Notes under the pieces: model-generated
What the model saw: only the letters and a program-made list of their open reading frames with translations
Told to the model about the DNA's origin: nothing
Database searches by the model: none
Program-made: the position numbers and the translations under genes
Shown here: positions 26,138 to 35,832 of the stretch, piece by piece
How the letters are laid out: the number at the start of each line of letters is the position of its first letter
Position numbering within the stretch: position 1 is the stretch's first letter
Source of the DNA: JABHGY01 sp964525185
GTDB taxonomy: Bacteria > Fidelibacterota > Marinisomatia > Marinisomatales > UBA1611
Direction: 5' to 3'
Assembly (NCBI GenBank): GCA_964525185.1
Contig: CAZGFQ010000004.1
Coordinates: forward strand, 1-64,000
DNA: 64,000 nt

Positions 26138-27355
26138 TTAAACCGTTTGAATAATTTTATTATTTTCTAATTCAGCAACTTTGGTCTCAGAAAGCCCTAA
26201 AAGATTCAAACAAATATCTTTGGTATGCTCTCCCAAATTGGGCGCTGGATTTGTATCAATTTCTGGTGCATCTGATAACATAACGGGTCCTCTTGCAAAT
26301 TGATATGTACCCACTTCAGGGTCATGAATATCCACCAGTGCTTTTCTTTTTTGGATTTGTTCAGATTCAAAAACATCTTTGGCCGTATAAACAGATCCAA
26401 CGGGAACGCCATTCCCATTTAATTCTTTTTCAGCTTCAGCGCGTGTTCTTTGGGATAGCCACGCTTCGATGATGGGACCTAGAAAATCAGCATTCCCTGC
26501 ACGGGCAGTCCCTGTTTTACTTCTCTCATCATTTATTAAATCTTCTCTTTCCATAGATATACAAAGTCGGGACCATACCATATCGTCCGGGACATTTAAT
26601 GCCAAATATCCATCCTTACATTTAAAGGCACCACGAGGATAAAGATGGGTTAGTCGGCCTCGGTGCGGTTCATTACCCGTGATTGAATAGAGCATGGCCA
26701 TTCGTTCATTTAAGGAAAGCATATTGTCTAACATAGCACTGTCTACGAATTGACCTTTTCCTGTTCGTTCTCGCATAAATAATGCCTGCATTATAGCAAA
26801 GGAAGTACATAAACCGGAATACACATCGGCCATACCATAAATTGTCCAGGAAGGTGGTTTATCTTCAAATCCGACTAAATGCATAATTCCACTCATTGCT
26901 TCCGCAACAATATCAAATGCTGGTCGATTAGAGTCGGGTCCTTCATATCCTTCCATACGACCAAACCCAGAAATGGCTGCATAAATTAATTTTGGATTAA
27001 TCTCTTTTAAATCATTATAGCCAATACCCATTTTATCTGTAGAGCCGGGACGGAGATTTTCAACCACCACATCAGCGGTTTTAATTAATTCTTTATAAAT
27101 CTTTTTCCCGTCATCCGTTCGCATATTCAGGGCAAAACTTTTTTTATTTCTATTATAAGCCATAAAACCGCCGGCTTTTTTTTCTTCATTTTCTCCTTCA
27201 GCAAACGGAGGAATAGATCGTCGAGGATCGCCCGTTCCAGGACGTTCAATTTTGATGACTTCTGCACCCGCATCTGCAAGTAACATTGAACAATAAGGAG
27301 CAGCCATATATTGCTCCAAAGCAATGACGCGGATTCCTGTTAATGGTCTATTCAT
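26138..27355 (-). CDS. Class III CoA-transferase (CaiB/BaiF/Frc family)
   Basis: The 405-residue protein shows the family N-terminus (GIRVIALEQYMAAPYCSMLL ADAGAEVIKIE), NRNKKSFALNMRTDDGK, and the catalytic Asp in YGMADVYSGLCTSFAIMQAL. Members move CoA between carboxylic acids or act as alpha-methylacyl-CoA racemases. The substrate is not predictable. The start ATG directly abuts the thiolase stop codon, and ggt follows after 5 bp, so it belongs to a tightly packed operon. Confidence 0.92.
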   Translation of the reverse strand: MNRPLTGIRVIALEQYMAAPYCSMLLADAGAEVIKIERPGTGDPRRSIPPFAEGENEEKKAGGFMAYNRNKKSFALNMRTDDGKKIYKELIKTADVVVENLRPGSTDKMGIGYNDLKEINPKLIYAAISGFGRMEGYEGPDSNRPAFDIVAEAMSGIMHLVGFEDKPPSWTIYGMADVYSGLCTSFAIMQALFMRERTGKGQFVDSAMLDNMLSLNERMAMLYSITGNEPHRGRLTHLYPRGAFKCKDGYLALNVPDDMVWSRLCISMEREDLINDERSKTGTARAGNADFLGPIIEAWLSQRTRAEAEKELNGNGVPVGSVYTAKDVFESEQIQKRKALVDIHDPEVGTYQFARGPVMLSDAPEIDTNPAPNLGEHTKDICLNLLGLSETKVAELENNKIIQTV

Positions 27356-28582
27356 TTATATTCTTTCCACTAATGTAGATACACCTTGTCCAACACCAAC
27401 ACATAAGGTAGCTAACCCATATTTAGATTTTTGGCGATTCATTTCATGAACAAGTGTTGTTAAAATTCGTGCTCCGGAGCACCCTAATGGATGGCCTAAG
27501 GCAATGGCACCACCATTTACATTTACTTTACGTGGGTCAAGATTTAACTTTTTTATTACTCCAATAGCTTGTGCAGCAAATGCTTCATTTAATTCTATCA
27601 AATCGATTTTTTCTAATGGTATATTAAACCTTGATAATAATTTTTTAGTAGAAGGTACAGGTCCATATCCCATAACGCCTGGATCAACACCCGCAATAGA
27701 TGAGCCAATCCACCGAGCTAATGGTTTCAGCCCTAATTCATCCGCTTTTTCACGGCTCATGAGTAATACAGCCGCAGCACCATCATTAATACCGCTAGAA
27801 TTTCCAGCTGTAACAGTTCCATTCTTTCTAAAAACAGGTTTAAGAGATAATAACTTTTCTAATGTTAAATTTATATTATACTGGCCATTTTCCTTAACAT
27901 ATCTTGGATGTTCATCCATATCTACCAAAATAGGATCACCCTTTCTTTGATGAATGGGTATGGGCCAAATTTCATTTTTAAATTTTCCATCATTGATTGC
28001 GTTGATCGCTTTTTGTTGACTCTCAATTGAAAATCGATCTTGTTCTTCTCGAGAAATGTTACACTCTTCTGCAATATTTTCTGCAGTTTCTCCAAGACTA
28101 ACAATAGGATACATTTTATCCATTTTAGGATTTTCAAAGCGCCAACCAACTGTTGAATCAAATACAGTTCTATGCCCTAATTTTCCAACCGTAGATGGAC
28201 GCGGCATCACCAATGGTGCACGACTCATACTTTCAACGCCACTTCCAATAAATATATCACCCTCACCGGCTATAATTGCTTTTGCCGCTTGATTAACAGC
28301 TTCTAAACCCGATGAACAATTTCGATTCACTGTAACACCGCCCACTTCTAATGGAAAGCCTGCCAATAAAACAGCCATACGCGCAACATCGCGATTATCT
28401 TCTCCTGATTGGTTGCCACATCCTGCATAAACATCTTCTATTGTGGAGGGATCAATCCCTGTCCGCTCAATGAGTCCTTTTAAAACTTCAGCTAATAAAT
28501 CATCAGGGCGAATCGATGATAACGCTCCACCTACACGCCCAATGGGAGATCTCACTGCATCAATAATGACTACTTCTTTCAT
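27356..28582 (-). CDS. Thiolase (acetyl-CoA acyltransferase family)
   Basis: The 408-residue enzyme shows the nucleophilic Cys in NRNCSSGLEAVNQAAKAI, NEAFAAQAIGV, the catalytic His in GGAIALGHPLGCSGARI, and the second Cys in TLCVGVGQGVSTLVERI (the usual CxGxGxG is slightly altered to CVGVGQG). It could run degradative (3-ketoacyl-CoA thiolysis) or biosynthetic. No other beta-oxidation genes are nearby, which leaves its pathway open. The stop of the aminotransferase gene is 3 bp before its start. Confidence 0.94.
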   Translation of the reverse strand: MKEVVIIDAVRSPIGRVGGALSSIRPDDLLAEVLKGLIERTGIDPSTIEDVYAGCGNQSGEDNRDVARMAVLLAGFPLEVGGVTVNRNCSSGLEAVNQAAKAIIAGEGDIFIGSGVESMSRAPLVMPRPSTVGKLGHRTVFDSTVGWRFENPKMDKMYPIVSLGETAENIAEECNISREEQDRFSIESQQKAINAINDGKFKNEIWPIPIHQRKGDPILVDMDEHPRYVKENGQYNINLTLEKLLSLKPVFRKNGTVTAGNSSGINDGAAAVLLMSREKADELGLKPLARWIGSSIAGVDPGVMGYGPVPSTKKLLSRFNIPLEKIDLIELNEAFAAQAIGVIKKLNLDPRKVNVNGGAIALGHPLGCSGARILTTLVHEMNRQKSKYGLATLCVGVGQGVSTLVERI

Positions 28583-28585
28583 TCT

Positions 28586-29863
28586 TTACTCATTTAATAG
28601 AGCCATAAATTGGCTCATTTTTTCTAAAAATAGATCAGTCCTTGGATGATGGTTCTCAAGGAAATTATCAAAATCATTTGAATAAGCATCTACTATATTT
28701 TGAGCTTGTTCATCTGTTTCCATATCTAAGAAACTGGTAGATAATCTTAAGCAGAAATTTTCTGGATCACTCCCAAAAGCACTACCAGGCAATGTTGCAA
28801 TTCCAAATTCGTCCAATAAATATTCAGATAAATCTTGGCATGAAAGAATATTCATTCTTTCTAATTTATTTTTCCATTTTTTAAACGATGGATAAAGGTA
28901 AAATCCACCTGAAGGTGATGGACTATCCAGGCCAATTTCTATTAGTTTTCGGTGAACATAGTTGGTCCTTATTTCGTGAATATGAGTACACAATTGTATA
29001 TAATGTTCAATATCTTTGTTTCCGCTATAAGCCAAAATAGCAGTATACTGAATTGGACCGGGGACACAAGACCAAATACTGCCAGATATGGATTGGAATG
29101 AATTAATCAATGATGTGCCTATTTCATTATTGGGAAGAATGGCCATTCCAAATCGCCAACCGCCCAGAGATAAATGTTTACTAAGTCCTCCAAAAATAAT
29201 TGTTTTTTTAGGATAATATTTTGCAATAGAATGATGGCAAAAACCATCGTGTGTTACTAAGCTATAGATTTCATCGCTCAGAATAAAAATATCCTTATCC
29301 CGAGCCCAATTAGCTACAGATTCCATTTCTTGCTCTGATGAAACATTGCCCACAGGATTACTAGGTGAATTTAGAACCAACATTGTTGGATTTCCGCCAT
29401 TTGATATAAAATCTTGATATGCTTTATCTAGGGCCTGAATATTCATAGAATAATCATTTTCATCATCTAACGAAAAGCGTTGAACTTTTTTCCCTGTTAA
29501 TCGAGCGATAGAACTATAAGAAACCCAAGATGGTTTAGGTAAAAGTAAATCACCTTCGATGGATTGAATCATAGCGTAAAGTAATGATTTACTTCCAACT
29601 CCAACGATAATTTGTTTATCAATAAAATGTATTCCCAATTTATCAGAATAATATTTAGCAATAGTATCTCTTAATTCTGGAACACCTAAAGATGGAAGAT
29701 AGCTTCTTTGAGATGCATTTTCTTGAAACATTTGCGCCAAAGCTGAATGAACAGGAAATCGTGATTCTCCAAACCCTAAATGGAGGACATCTTTTCCATT
29801 AGCCCACATGGCATTTACTTTTTCATTCATCACAAGTGTTGGTGATGCTTTCGGTGATTTCAT
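28586..29863 (-). CDS. Class I/II PLP aminotransferase
   Basis: The 425-residue protein starts at MKSPKASPTLVMNEKVN (29863), preceded by AAAGGGATTATT. The frame is open to 30007, but the extension would cover the promoter region of the divergent gene. Fold-type I motifs are SPSNPVGNVSSEQEM, FILSDEIYSLVTHDG, and the PLP Lys in FGGLSKHLSLGGWRFG, plus a C-terminal FCLRLSTSF (substrate Arg). It resembles aspartate/aromatic-type aminotransferases. It is the first gene of the four-gene operon with thiolase, CoA-transferase and ggt. Confidence 0.9.
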   Translation of the reverse strand: MKSPKASPTLVMNEKVNAMWANGKDVLHLGFGESRFPVHSALAQMFQENASQRSYLPSLGVPELRDTIAKYYSDKLGIHFIDKQIIVGVGSKSLLYAMIQSIEGDLLLPKPSWVSYSSIARLTGKKVQRFSLDDENDYSMNIQALDKAYQDFISNGGNPTMLVLNSPSNPVGNVSSEQEMESVANWARDKDIFILSDEIYSLVTHDGFCHHSIAKYYPKKTIIFGGLSKHLSLGGWRFGMAILPNNEIGTSLINSFQSISGSIWSCVPGPIQYTAILAYSGNKDIEHYIQLCTHIHEIRTNYVHRKLIEIGLDSPSPSGGFYLYPSFKKWKNKLERMNILSCQDLSEYLLDEFGIATLPGSAFGSDPENFCLRLSTSFLDMETDEQAQNIVDAYSNDFDNFLENHHPRTDLFLEKMSQFMALLNE

Positions 29864-30009
29864 AATAATCCCTTTTGACCCTAAAAATGGAATGGGGAAT
29901 TTAGAGGTGTGGGTAAAAGAGAAGTAGGAAAAATAATAACTAATGAATTCAATTGTTTTAATTACACCATCACTATATTGAATGAATGTTTGTAACTTGT
30001 AAAACAAAT

Positions 30010-31386
30010 ATGCTAAAAGTAATAAAAATATTCATTATTTATTTTGTTGGAATATCATCACTTTATCCATGTACAACAATTTTAGTGGGGAAAGGATTAA
30101 GTAAAGATGGATCTATTCTTCACGCTCATAATGAAGATATGGGACAAAATACAGTTGGTAGATTATGGAGGTCTACAAGCCAAACGAGTACAGATAGTGA
30201 TTCAATCTGGGTACCTTATGTTTCATTAAAAGAGCCCAAACGAAAATTAGGCTATTGGGCTTCTGGGAATACACGAGCCATTCAATCAGCGGAGTTAAAT
30301 AATACAACTCTTCCTTATGATAATATCCTTGTGGGGATGAATGAAGCAGGTTTAACCATGAGTTGCAATTGGATGAATTCTAACGAATTGCCTATTGAAG
30401 GAAGGGGAATTAGGCGATATGCCATTCGGCAACTTATTCTAGAAAGGTGCTCTACATCTTATGAAGCTGTTTTACTTATTGGATCATTAATTGATCAATT
30501 TGGCCAAGCCGATTGGGGAGGACTTACCTATGTATTGGCAGATCCTAGTGAAGGATGGATAGTAGAAACAACAACTCATACATGGGTTGCAAAAAAGTTA
30601 AAAGATAATGAAATCGTTGCTATTGCAAATAGATTCACCATTGGGGAAAATTATGACATTTCGAGTGAAAATTTAATTTCATATGCCATAGATAACGGGT
30701 GGTATAACCCAGAACAGGGTCCCTTTAATTTTAAATTAGCTTTTGGAAATCCGGAGTATATGAATGATGAGTATGACAGTGATAGAGAGATGCGCGTTGT
30801 TGAATTATTAAGTCCTAAAAAAGGAACAATAATACCAAAAGATTTAATGGAAGTTTTAAATGACAGGTACAATGATTCAGAACAATATTATTCCCCGGTA
30901 GAATATGAACCTTGGAGAGATATATGTAAAGAAAAAAGTGCAAAAAGATCGATTTGTACCAACTTATGTCAATCATCTTTTGTTGCTCATTTACGTCCAG
31001 ATTTTCCTATAGAAATGGGCTCTGTTTTTTGGTTTACATTTGCAACACCTGCTTATGGACCCTATTTCCCAATCTATCCAGTGGGTACAAAAATTGATAA
31101 TAGATATTCTAAAGATGATCCAAAAGATATGTATTCAACTGCATGGTGGCATTTTAGACACGTTCAACAAAAGATAGATCCTATGGGTCGAATAATGATG
31201 GATCAAATTCATAATCAATCCCAGTCTGAAACAAATAAGATACTTATGGATCAACATAAATGGGAAAAACAAATGCTAGATCATTTAAAGAAGAAAAATA
31301 TTAATCAAGCTATTTCTATTGCAAATCGATATACAAATTTGTCGGCACGATTATCACTCAATTTTGTTAAACGCCAATTAAAATAA
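30010..31386 (+). CDS. Secreted C69-family dipeptidase
   Basis: The 458-residue protein starts MLKVIKIFIIYFVGISSLYP with Cys following at the predicted mature N-terminus (CTTILVGKGLSKDGSILHAH), as expected for an N-terminal nucleophile peptidase of the C69/PepD (U34) family. Further motifs are NEAGLTMSCNWMNSNEL and WGGLTYVLADPSEGWIVETT. It likely cleaves dipeptides outside the cytoplasm. It is divergent from the aminotransferase/ggt operon, and both fit peptide scavenging. The frame begins at 29986, but the signal peptide supports 30010. Confidence 0.87.
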   Translation: MLKVIKIFIIYFVGISSLYPCTTILVGKGLSKDGSILHAHNEDMGQNTVGRLWRSTSQTSTDSDSIWVPYVSLKEPKRKLGYWASGNTRAIQSAELNNTTLPYDNILVGMNEAGLTMSCNWMNSNELPIEGRGIRRYAIRQLILERCSTSYEAVLLIGSLIDQFGQADWGGLTYVLADPSEGWIVETTTHTWVAKKLKDNEIVAIANRFTIGENYDISSENLISYAIDNGWYNPEQGPFNFKLAFGNPEYMNDEYDSDREMRVVELLSPKKGTIIPKDLMEVLNDRYNDSEQYYSPVEYEPWRDICKEKSAKRSICTNLCQSSFVAHLRPDFPIEMGSVFWFTFATPAYGPYFPIYPVGTKIDNRYSKDDPKDMYSTAWWHFRHVQQKIDPMGRIMMDQIHNQSQSETNKILMDQHKWEKQMLDHLKKKNINQAISIANRYTNLSARLSLNFVKRQLK

Positions 31387-31409
31387 ATTATTGTTAAAAT
31401 TTCAATATA

Positions 31410-31444
31410 ATAAAAAAGCCCCGACAATGTCGGGGCTTTTTTAT
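31410..31444. terminator. Rho-independent bidirectional terminator
   Basis: The arms GCCCCGAC and GTCGGGGC enclose a 3-base loop (AAT) and are flanked by A6 on one side and T6 on the other. It lies between the convergent C69 peptidase and TonB receptor genes, so it can stop transcription from both sides. Confidence 0.95.
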
Positions 31445-31462
31445 TATCATTTAAGAAATGAA

Positions 31463-34345
31463 TTAGAAATTGTAAGACAATTTCATGTAGTCATAACGAC
31501 CATTCATACCGTATGGAGCAAAGTTTGGATAAACAAAGGCACCATCATTATTGGAACCAGTCCATTTATCAGGCATTTGGTCTGTAAAGTTTTTAGACCC
31601 AATACCAACTGATACAGCACCAAAGTTATAACTTCCTTCTAAATCAATAATAGTTTTAGCAGAAAAAATTAACCCTTCAGTTCTACGGCTTTCAAATTCA
31701 CCCACTTTATTAAAGCGGAAAGAACCTGCCCAGTTTCCATTAGAATATTTGGTTGAAAAAACCATATTATCTGCTGGAGTTACTGTTGTCATAGTACGTA
31801 CTTCGTTATCGTCAAAGATATTTCCACCATAAGCGGAAAGTTCTTCTGGTGTTTTAATTTCACCAACGATTTCAGTTGCATTATTATTGTAAGCAAGTGT
31901 GAAATCCAATGCACCCATGGAACCTAAATCCATGTTGTATGCAGCGGATACATCAAAACCAGACGTTTTTGTATCAACAGCATTTGCAAAGAAACGTCCG
32001 CCACCACCATAATCGGCACCTTCGATGCCAGCAGCAACTAATAGATCATAAACATGTGCTCCTAATGATCCTTCATCATCATTATGAGATGTCACTACAC
32101 CATTTTCTTGTGTACCACCGCTTGTTTTGAAGTTACCTGTCATAACAACACGATCTTCAATATTCACACTATAATAATCAAATGTGAGACGAATACCGGC
32201 TACATCAGCAGATAAACCACCACTCATATTTGTGGATAGTTCAGGTTTAAGTGTTGTTGCACCTAATGCTTGAGCAACAGGATGATCTACAGGAAATGTT
32301 CCAACTTCAAATGCCACACCATCAATAAAGTTAGTGGAGATTTTAGATTGGAAAGCTTGCGCTAAAGCTGGAGCTCTAAAGCCTGTGCTATACGCACCGC
32401 GAAGGACAATGCCTTCCATGACTTCATAACGTAATGAAGCTTTGTAGCTAAAGTTGCTGCCAAAGTCACTGTAGTCTTCGAAACGACCTGCAAAACCAAC
32501 GCGCATGCCATCCATTACTTCCATTTCAGCATCTGCATAAGCAGCATAACTGGAACGATCAGCATTGGCTGTAGCCGCAGCATTAGACGGTTTAAAGCCA
32601 CCAAAACATTGGCAACCTGATGAACCACCGCTAGAATTCAATCCAACATATTGGGTCACACCAGCTGAGTCAACGTAAGATGAATCCCAACCAGCAACAG
32701 ATGTATCATCATAATGCCCATTAGCATAGGAAGCATATTCACCTGGGTAAATGCGGTAAGATTCACTTCTAAGTTCACCACCAACAGCCACATTGATTCC
32801 ACCCATTTCTGTGGTTAAATCAAGGTTTGTTGTATTTTGATCAAATGTGAATCCACCTATATCATAAGTCCGAATTTGTTCTGGACCGAATGAAGCATTT
32901 GTGGAGAACATTTTGTAATGGAAATCATTATTTCCGGAAGTATTACTTAAGTCGTAAGACCATGTTCCGAAAACACCTTTAATACCCATGGATGTTGAAA
33001 AATCATAAATCGTAGGAGTAATATGAGGTACATATCCAGTCGGATTTGCACTTAACCATGTTTTATGAGGATGGTCTGGACCACGCGTATAACAGCCAGC
33101 ATCACTATTTCGTTGTGAATATCCACCAAATGCATAGAATGTGCGATCCCCAGCAGGTAACTCAGTATTAAAGAAAATACCATAGTTATCTTGCTGACCG
33201 TCACCCCAAATCATACGTTGTGGGTCGATATACCAGTCACTACCTGGGTTTAAGCGATTTTCTTCAGCTTCATTGTCTGACCAATAATCTGAATTAGGTT
33301 CATATAAAGTTTCACCTTCAAATCCAATACGGTTTGTGCGACCACGATGACGGTATTCTGCAGATACATTAAAGTACCCATCATCACCAAGAGCAAAACC
33401 TTTGTTGTATTGAACTTGCATCACATCACCATCATTTTTAACAGCATCTTCACTAGACTGAACAATACCATTTTTATCAGCAATTGTTGTAGGATTCCAT
33501 TCGTATGGAGCACCATTTGCCTCCCAATCATAAAGGTCATAACCGGTAGGAACAGCTTCAACAGTGTGATTTGATGCACCTGTTGTTACATTGAAACTTC
33601 CAGCAGAATCACCAGACTTAAGAACAATGTTTATAACACCGGCAATTGCATCAGATCCATATTGTGCAGCAGCACCATCACGAAGAACTTCAATTCTTTC
33701 AATGGATGCAGCAGGGATAGCATTAATATCAACACCTGTATCACCGCGGCTTGGGCTGTTGTTCACATGAACTAAAGCAGTTGTATGACGACGTTTTCCA
33801 TTCACCAAAACCAATACCTGTCCAGATGAAAGACCGCGAAGCGTCATTGGGCGAACTGCATCAGAACCATCAGCAATCGTTGTACGCGGCATACTGAATG
33901 ATGGCGCTAAAGACTGAAGAATTTGAGCTGTTTCACTAAAACCTGCACGACGGATTTCTTGAGCTGTGAACACATCAACAGGTACTGCTTGATCTTGAGC
34001 AGCATGGGCGAAGCGAGATCCAATAACAGAAACCGCAGCACCAGCTAATGCAGAAGCATCAAGAGCGAAGTTGAGTGTTGCACCACCTGAACCGACTGTT
34101 GCAGATAATGTTTTTGAATGATAACCAATAAAAGATGCTTTAACGCTATATGATCCTGCAGCTACTCCACTTACGGAATAGGCACCAGATGCATCAGCAG
34201 CAGCTCCTTGGCCTGTCCCTACTACCTCGACGTTTGCGCCAGCCAATGGGTTTCCATTACCGTCTGTAATGGTCCCTGAAATGGACTGTGCAAATAGCGG
34301 TAGAGACAATGTAATGAATAATAAAACTCCTGTGAGTTTCTTCAT
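31463..34345 (-). CDS. TonB-dependent outer-membrane receptor
   Basis: The 960-residue protein has a signal peptide (MKKLTGVLLFITLSLPLFAQ), a carboxypeptidase-regulatory-like domain (~21-95, SISGTITDGNGNPLAGANVE), a plug (~115-250, with PMTLRGLSSGQVLVLVNGKR, SIERIEVLRDGAAAQYGSDA and IAGVINIVLK) and a large beta barrel ending in an aromatic residue (YDYMKLSYNF). No SusD-like partner follows. The substrate is unknown. The ribosome site is near perfect (AAGGAGGTACGA before ATG). The N-terminal third is rich in Ala/Gly and looks less AT-biased than its neighbours. The barrel has a GCQCFGG loop with two cysteines. Confidence 0.94.
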   Translation of the reverse strand: MKKLTGVLLFITLSLPLFAQSISGTITDGNGNPLAGANVEVVGTGQGAAADASGAYSVSGVAAGSYSVKASFIGYHSKTLSATVGSGGATLNFALDASALAGAAVSVIGSRFAHAAQDQAVPVDVFTAQEIRRAGFSETAQILQSLAPSFSMPRTTIADGSDAVRPMTLRGLSSGQVLVLVNGKRRHTTALVHVNNSPSRGDTGVDINAIPAASIERIEVLRDGAAAQYGSDAIAGVINIVLKSGDSAGSFNVTTGASNHTVEAVPTGYDLYDWEANGAPYEWNPTTIADKNGIVQSSEDAVKNDGDVMQVQYNKGFALGDDGYFNVSAEYRHRGRTNRIGFEGETLYEPNSDYWSDNEAEENRLNPGSDWYIDPQRMIWGDGQQDNYGIFFNTELPAGDRTFYAFGGYSQRNSDAGCYTRGPDHPHKTWLSANPTGYVPHITPTIYDFSTSMGIKGVFGTWSYDLSNTSGNNDFHYKMFSTNASFGPEQIRTYDIGGFTFDQNTTNLDLTTEMGGINVAVGGELRSESYRIYPGEYASYANGHYDDTSVAGWDSSYVDSAGVTQYVGLNSSGGSSGCQCFGGFKPSNAAATANADRSSYAAYADAEMEVMDGMRVGFAGRFEDYSDFGSNFSYKASLRYEVMEGIVLRGAYSTGFRAPALAQAFQSKISTNFIDGVAFEVGTFPVDHPVAQALGATTLKPELSTNMSGGLSADVAGIRLTFDYYSVNIEDRVVMTGNFKTSGGTQENGVVTSHNDDEGSLGAHVYDLLVAAGIEGADYGGGGRFFANAVDTKTSGFDVSAAYNMDLGSMGALDFTLAYNNNATEIVGEIKTPEELSAYGGNIFDDNEVRTMTTVTPADNMVFSTKYSNGNWAGSFRFNKVGEFESRRTEGLIFSAKTIIDLEGSYNFGAVSVGIGSKNFTDQMPDKWTGSNNDGAFVYPNFAPYGMNGRYDYMKLSYNF

Positions 34346-34372
34346 TCGTACCTCCTTGTTTGCTTGTTTTAA

Positions 34373-34407
34373 CTAAAAAGAGGGAGCGAATGACACCTAC
34401 TCCCCCC
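34373..34407 (-). terminator. Terminator-like hairpin 30-odd bases before the TonB receptor start
   Basis: On the minus strand GGGGGAG pairs with CTCCCTC (7 bp, one G-U) across a 13-base loop and is followed by TTTTTAG. It could simply end the glyQS transcript (stop at 34485). It lies only ~27-30 bases before the receptor start codon, so there is little room for a promoter after it. A possible promoter (TTGCTC ... TATAGAT, near 34455-34428) lies before it. That geometry would also fit an attenuator. Confidence 0.6.
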
Positions 34408-34484
34408 AAAAGATTCCCGCAATCTATACAACCCTATTCAATGAGAGCAAGCGATTTATAAATAAATAGAAAAATCCCGAAGTA

Positions 34485-35810
34485 TTAATTCATTTTCCCT
34501 TGAATAAATGAAAGAATTTGGTCAGATGTAATTCGAGTTTGTTCTTGGGTATCACGGTCTCTTATTGTGACGGTATCATCTTCCATGGACTGATGGTCCA
34601 CTGTGATGCCAAATGGCGTTCCAGCTTCGTCCTGACGATAATAGCGTTTGCCGATTGAACCCTGCTGATCGTATAAAACTTTAAAATGTGGTTTTAATCC
34701 ATCTACAATGACTCGTGCTTTTTCAGGCAAACCATCTTTTTTTACTAACGGACAAATGACAGCTTTAACGGGTGCAATCCTAGGGTGAAGTTTTAAAACA
34801 GTTCTATTATTTTCTGTATCTTCCCAAAATGCATCTGAAAGAACTGTTAATAGCATTCTATTAAGTCCAGCAGATGTTTCAATAATGTAGGGAAGAAAAC
34901 GATTATTTTCTTGTTGATCAAAGTATTTCAGATTTTTCCCTGAGAAAGATTCATGTTGCGATAAATCAAAATCAGTTCGATTATGGATCCCTTCAATTTC
35001 TGACCAGCCGAATGGAAATTCATATTCAATATCCCAAGCTTCTTTTGCATAATGGGCTAATTCATTTTTGCCATGCTCATGAAATCGAATTTTAGTCGCA
35101 TCTACCCCAAGAAGGTCAGGGTAGAATCGGAATCTTTTTTCTTTCCATTCTTTCATAATTTCATCATCCGTCCCAGGTTTGACGAAATATTGCATTTCCA
35201 TTTGTTCAAATTCACGTGTACGGAAAATAAAATTTCGGGCTACAATTTCATTTCTAAATGCTTTACCAATTTGTGCAATACCAAATGGAACCTTCATTCG
35301 CATGGCTCCTTGGACTAATTGATAGTTCACATAAATTCCTTGCGCCGTTTCAGGTCGAAGATATGTGATAGATCCAGAATCTTCAACAGGGCCAACATGT
35401 GTTTTAAACATCAAATTAAACTGTCGTGGATCAGTCATTTTTCCTGTTGTGCCACACTTAGGGCATTGGATAGTATCCCATTGAATGGATTCGAAATCAT
35501 CCCCAAACTCATCAGCACGGTAACGCGAATTACATTGTTTACAGTCCACTAATGGATCATGAAATGCATTTACATGCCCACTTGCTTCCCAAATGCGTGG
35601 GTGCATTAAAATACCACTATCCAATCCAACAATATTTTCATGAACTTGCGTCATTTCTTTCCACCATAGTTGGGAGATGTTATTTTTTAATTCTATACCA
35701 AGTGGACCATAATCATACACGGCACCAAACCCACCATAAATGTCTGAACTTTGGAAAATAATGCCTCTGCGTTTACAAAGAGATACGAGTTTTTCTATTG
35801 TTTTGTCCAT
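34485..35810 (-). CDS. glyQS: Glycyl-tRNA synthetase, one-chain dimeric type
   Basis: The 441-residue class II synthetase charges tRNA-Gly. Motifs are FQSSDIYGGFGAVYDYGPLG, zinc-binding cysteines in CKQCNSRYRADEF and CPKCGTTGKMTD, YLRPETAQGIYVNY (motif 2 region), RNEIVARNFIFRTREFEQME and a C-terminal anticodon-binding domain (APVKAVICPLVKKDG). It is the alpha2 type shared with archaea and eukaryotes, not the bacterial alpha2beta2 GlyQ/GlyS. Confidence 0.95.
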   Translation of the reverse strand: MDKTIEKLVSLCKRRGIIFQSSDIYGGFGAVYDYGPLGIELKNNISQLWWKEMTQVHENIVGLDSGILMHPRIWEASGHVNAFHDPLVDCKQCNSRYRADEFGDDFESIQWDTIQCPKCGTTGKMTDPRQFNLMFKTHVGPVEDSGSITYLRPETAQGIYVNYQLVQGAMRMKVPFGIAQIGKAFRNEIVARNFIFRTREFEQMEMQYFVKPGTDDEIMKEWKEKRFRFYPDLLGVDATKIRFHEHGKNELAHYAKEAWDIEYEFPFGWSEIEGIHNRTDFDLSQHESFSGKNLKYFDQQENNRFLPYIIETSAGLNRMLLTVLSDAFWEDTENNRTVLKLHPRIAPVKAVICPLVKKDGLPEKARVIVDGLKPHFKVLYDQQGSIGKRYYRQDEAGTPFGITVDHQSMEDDTVTIRDRDTQEQTRITSDQILSFIQGKMN

Positions 35811-35832
35811 TTTGCTATTGTGTCTTCCTCAA

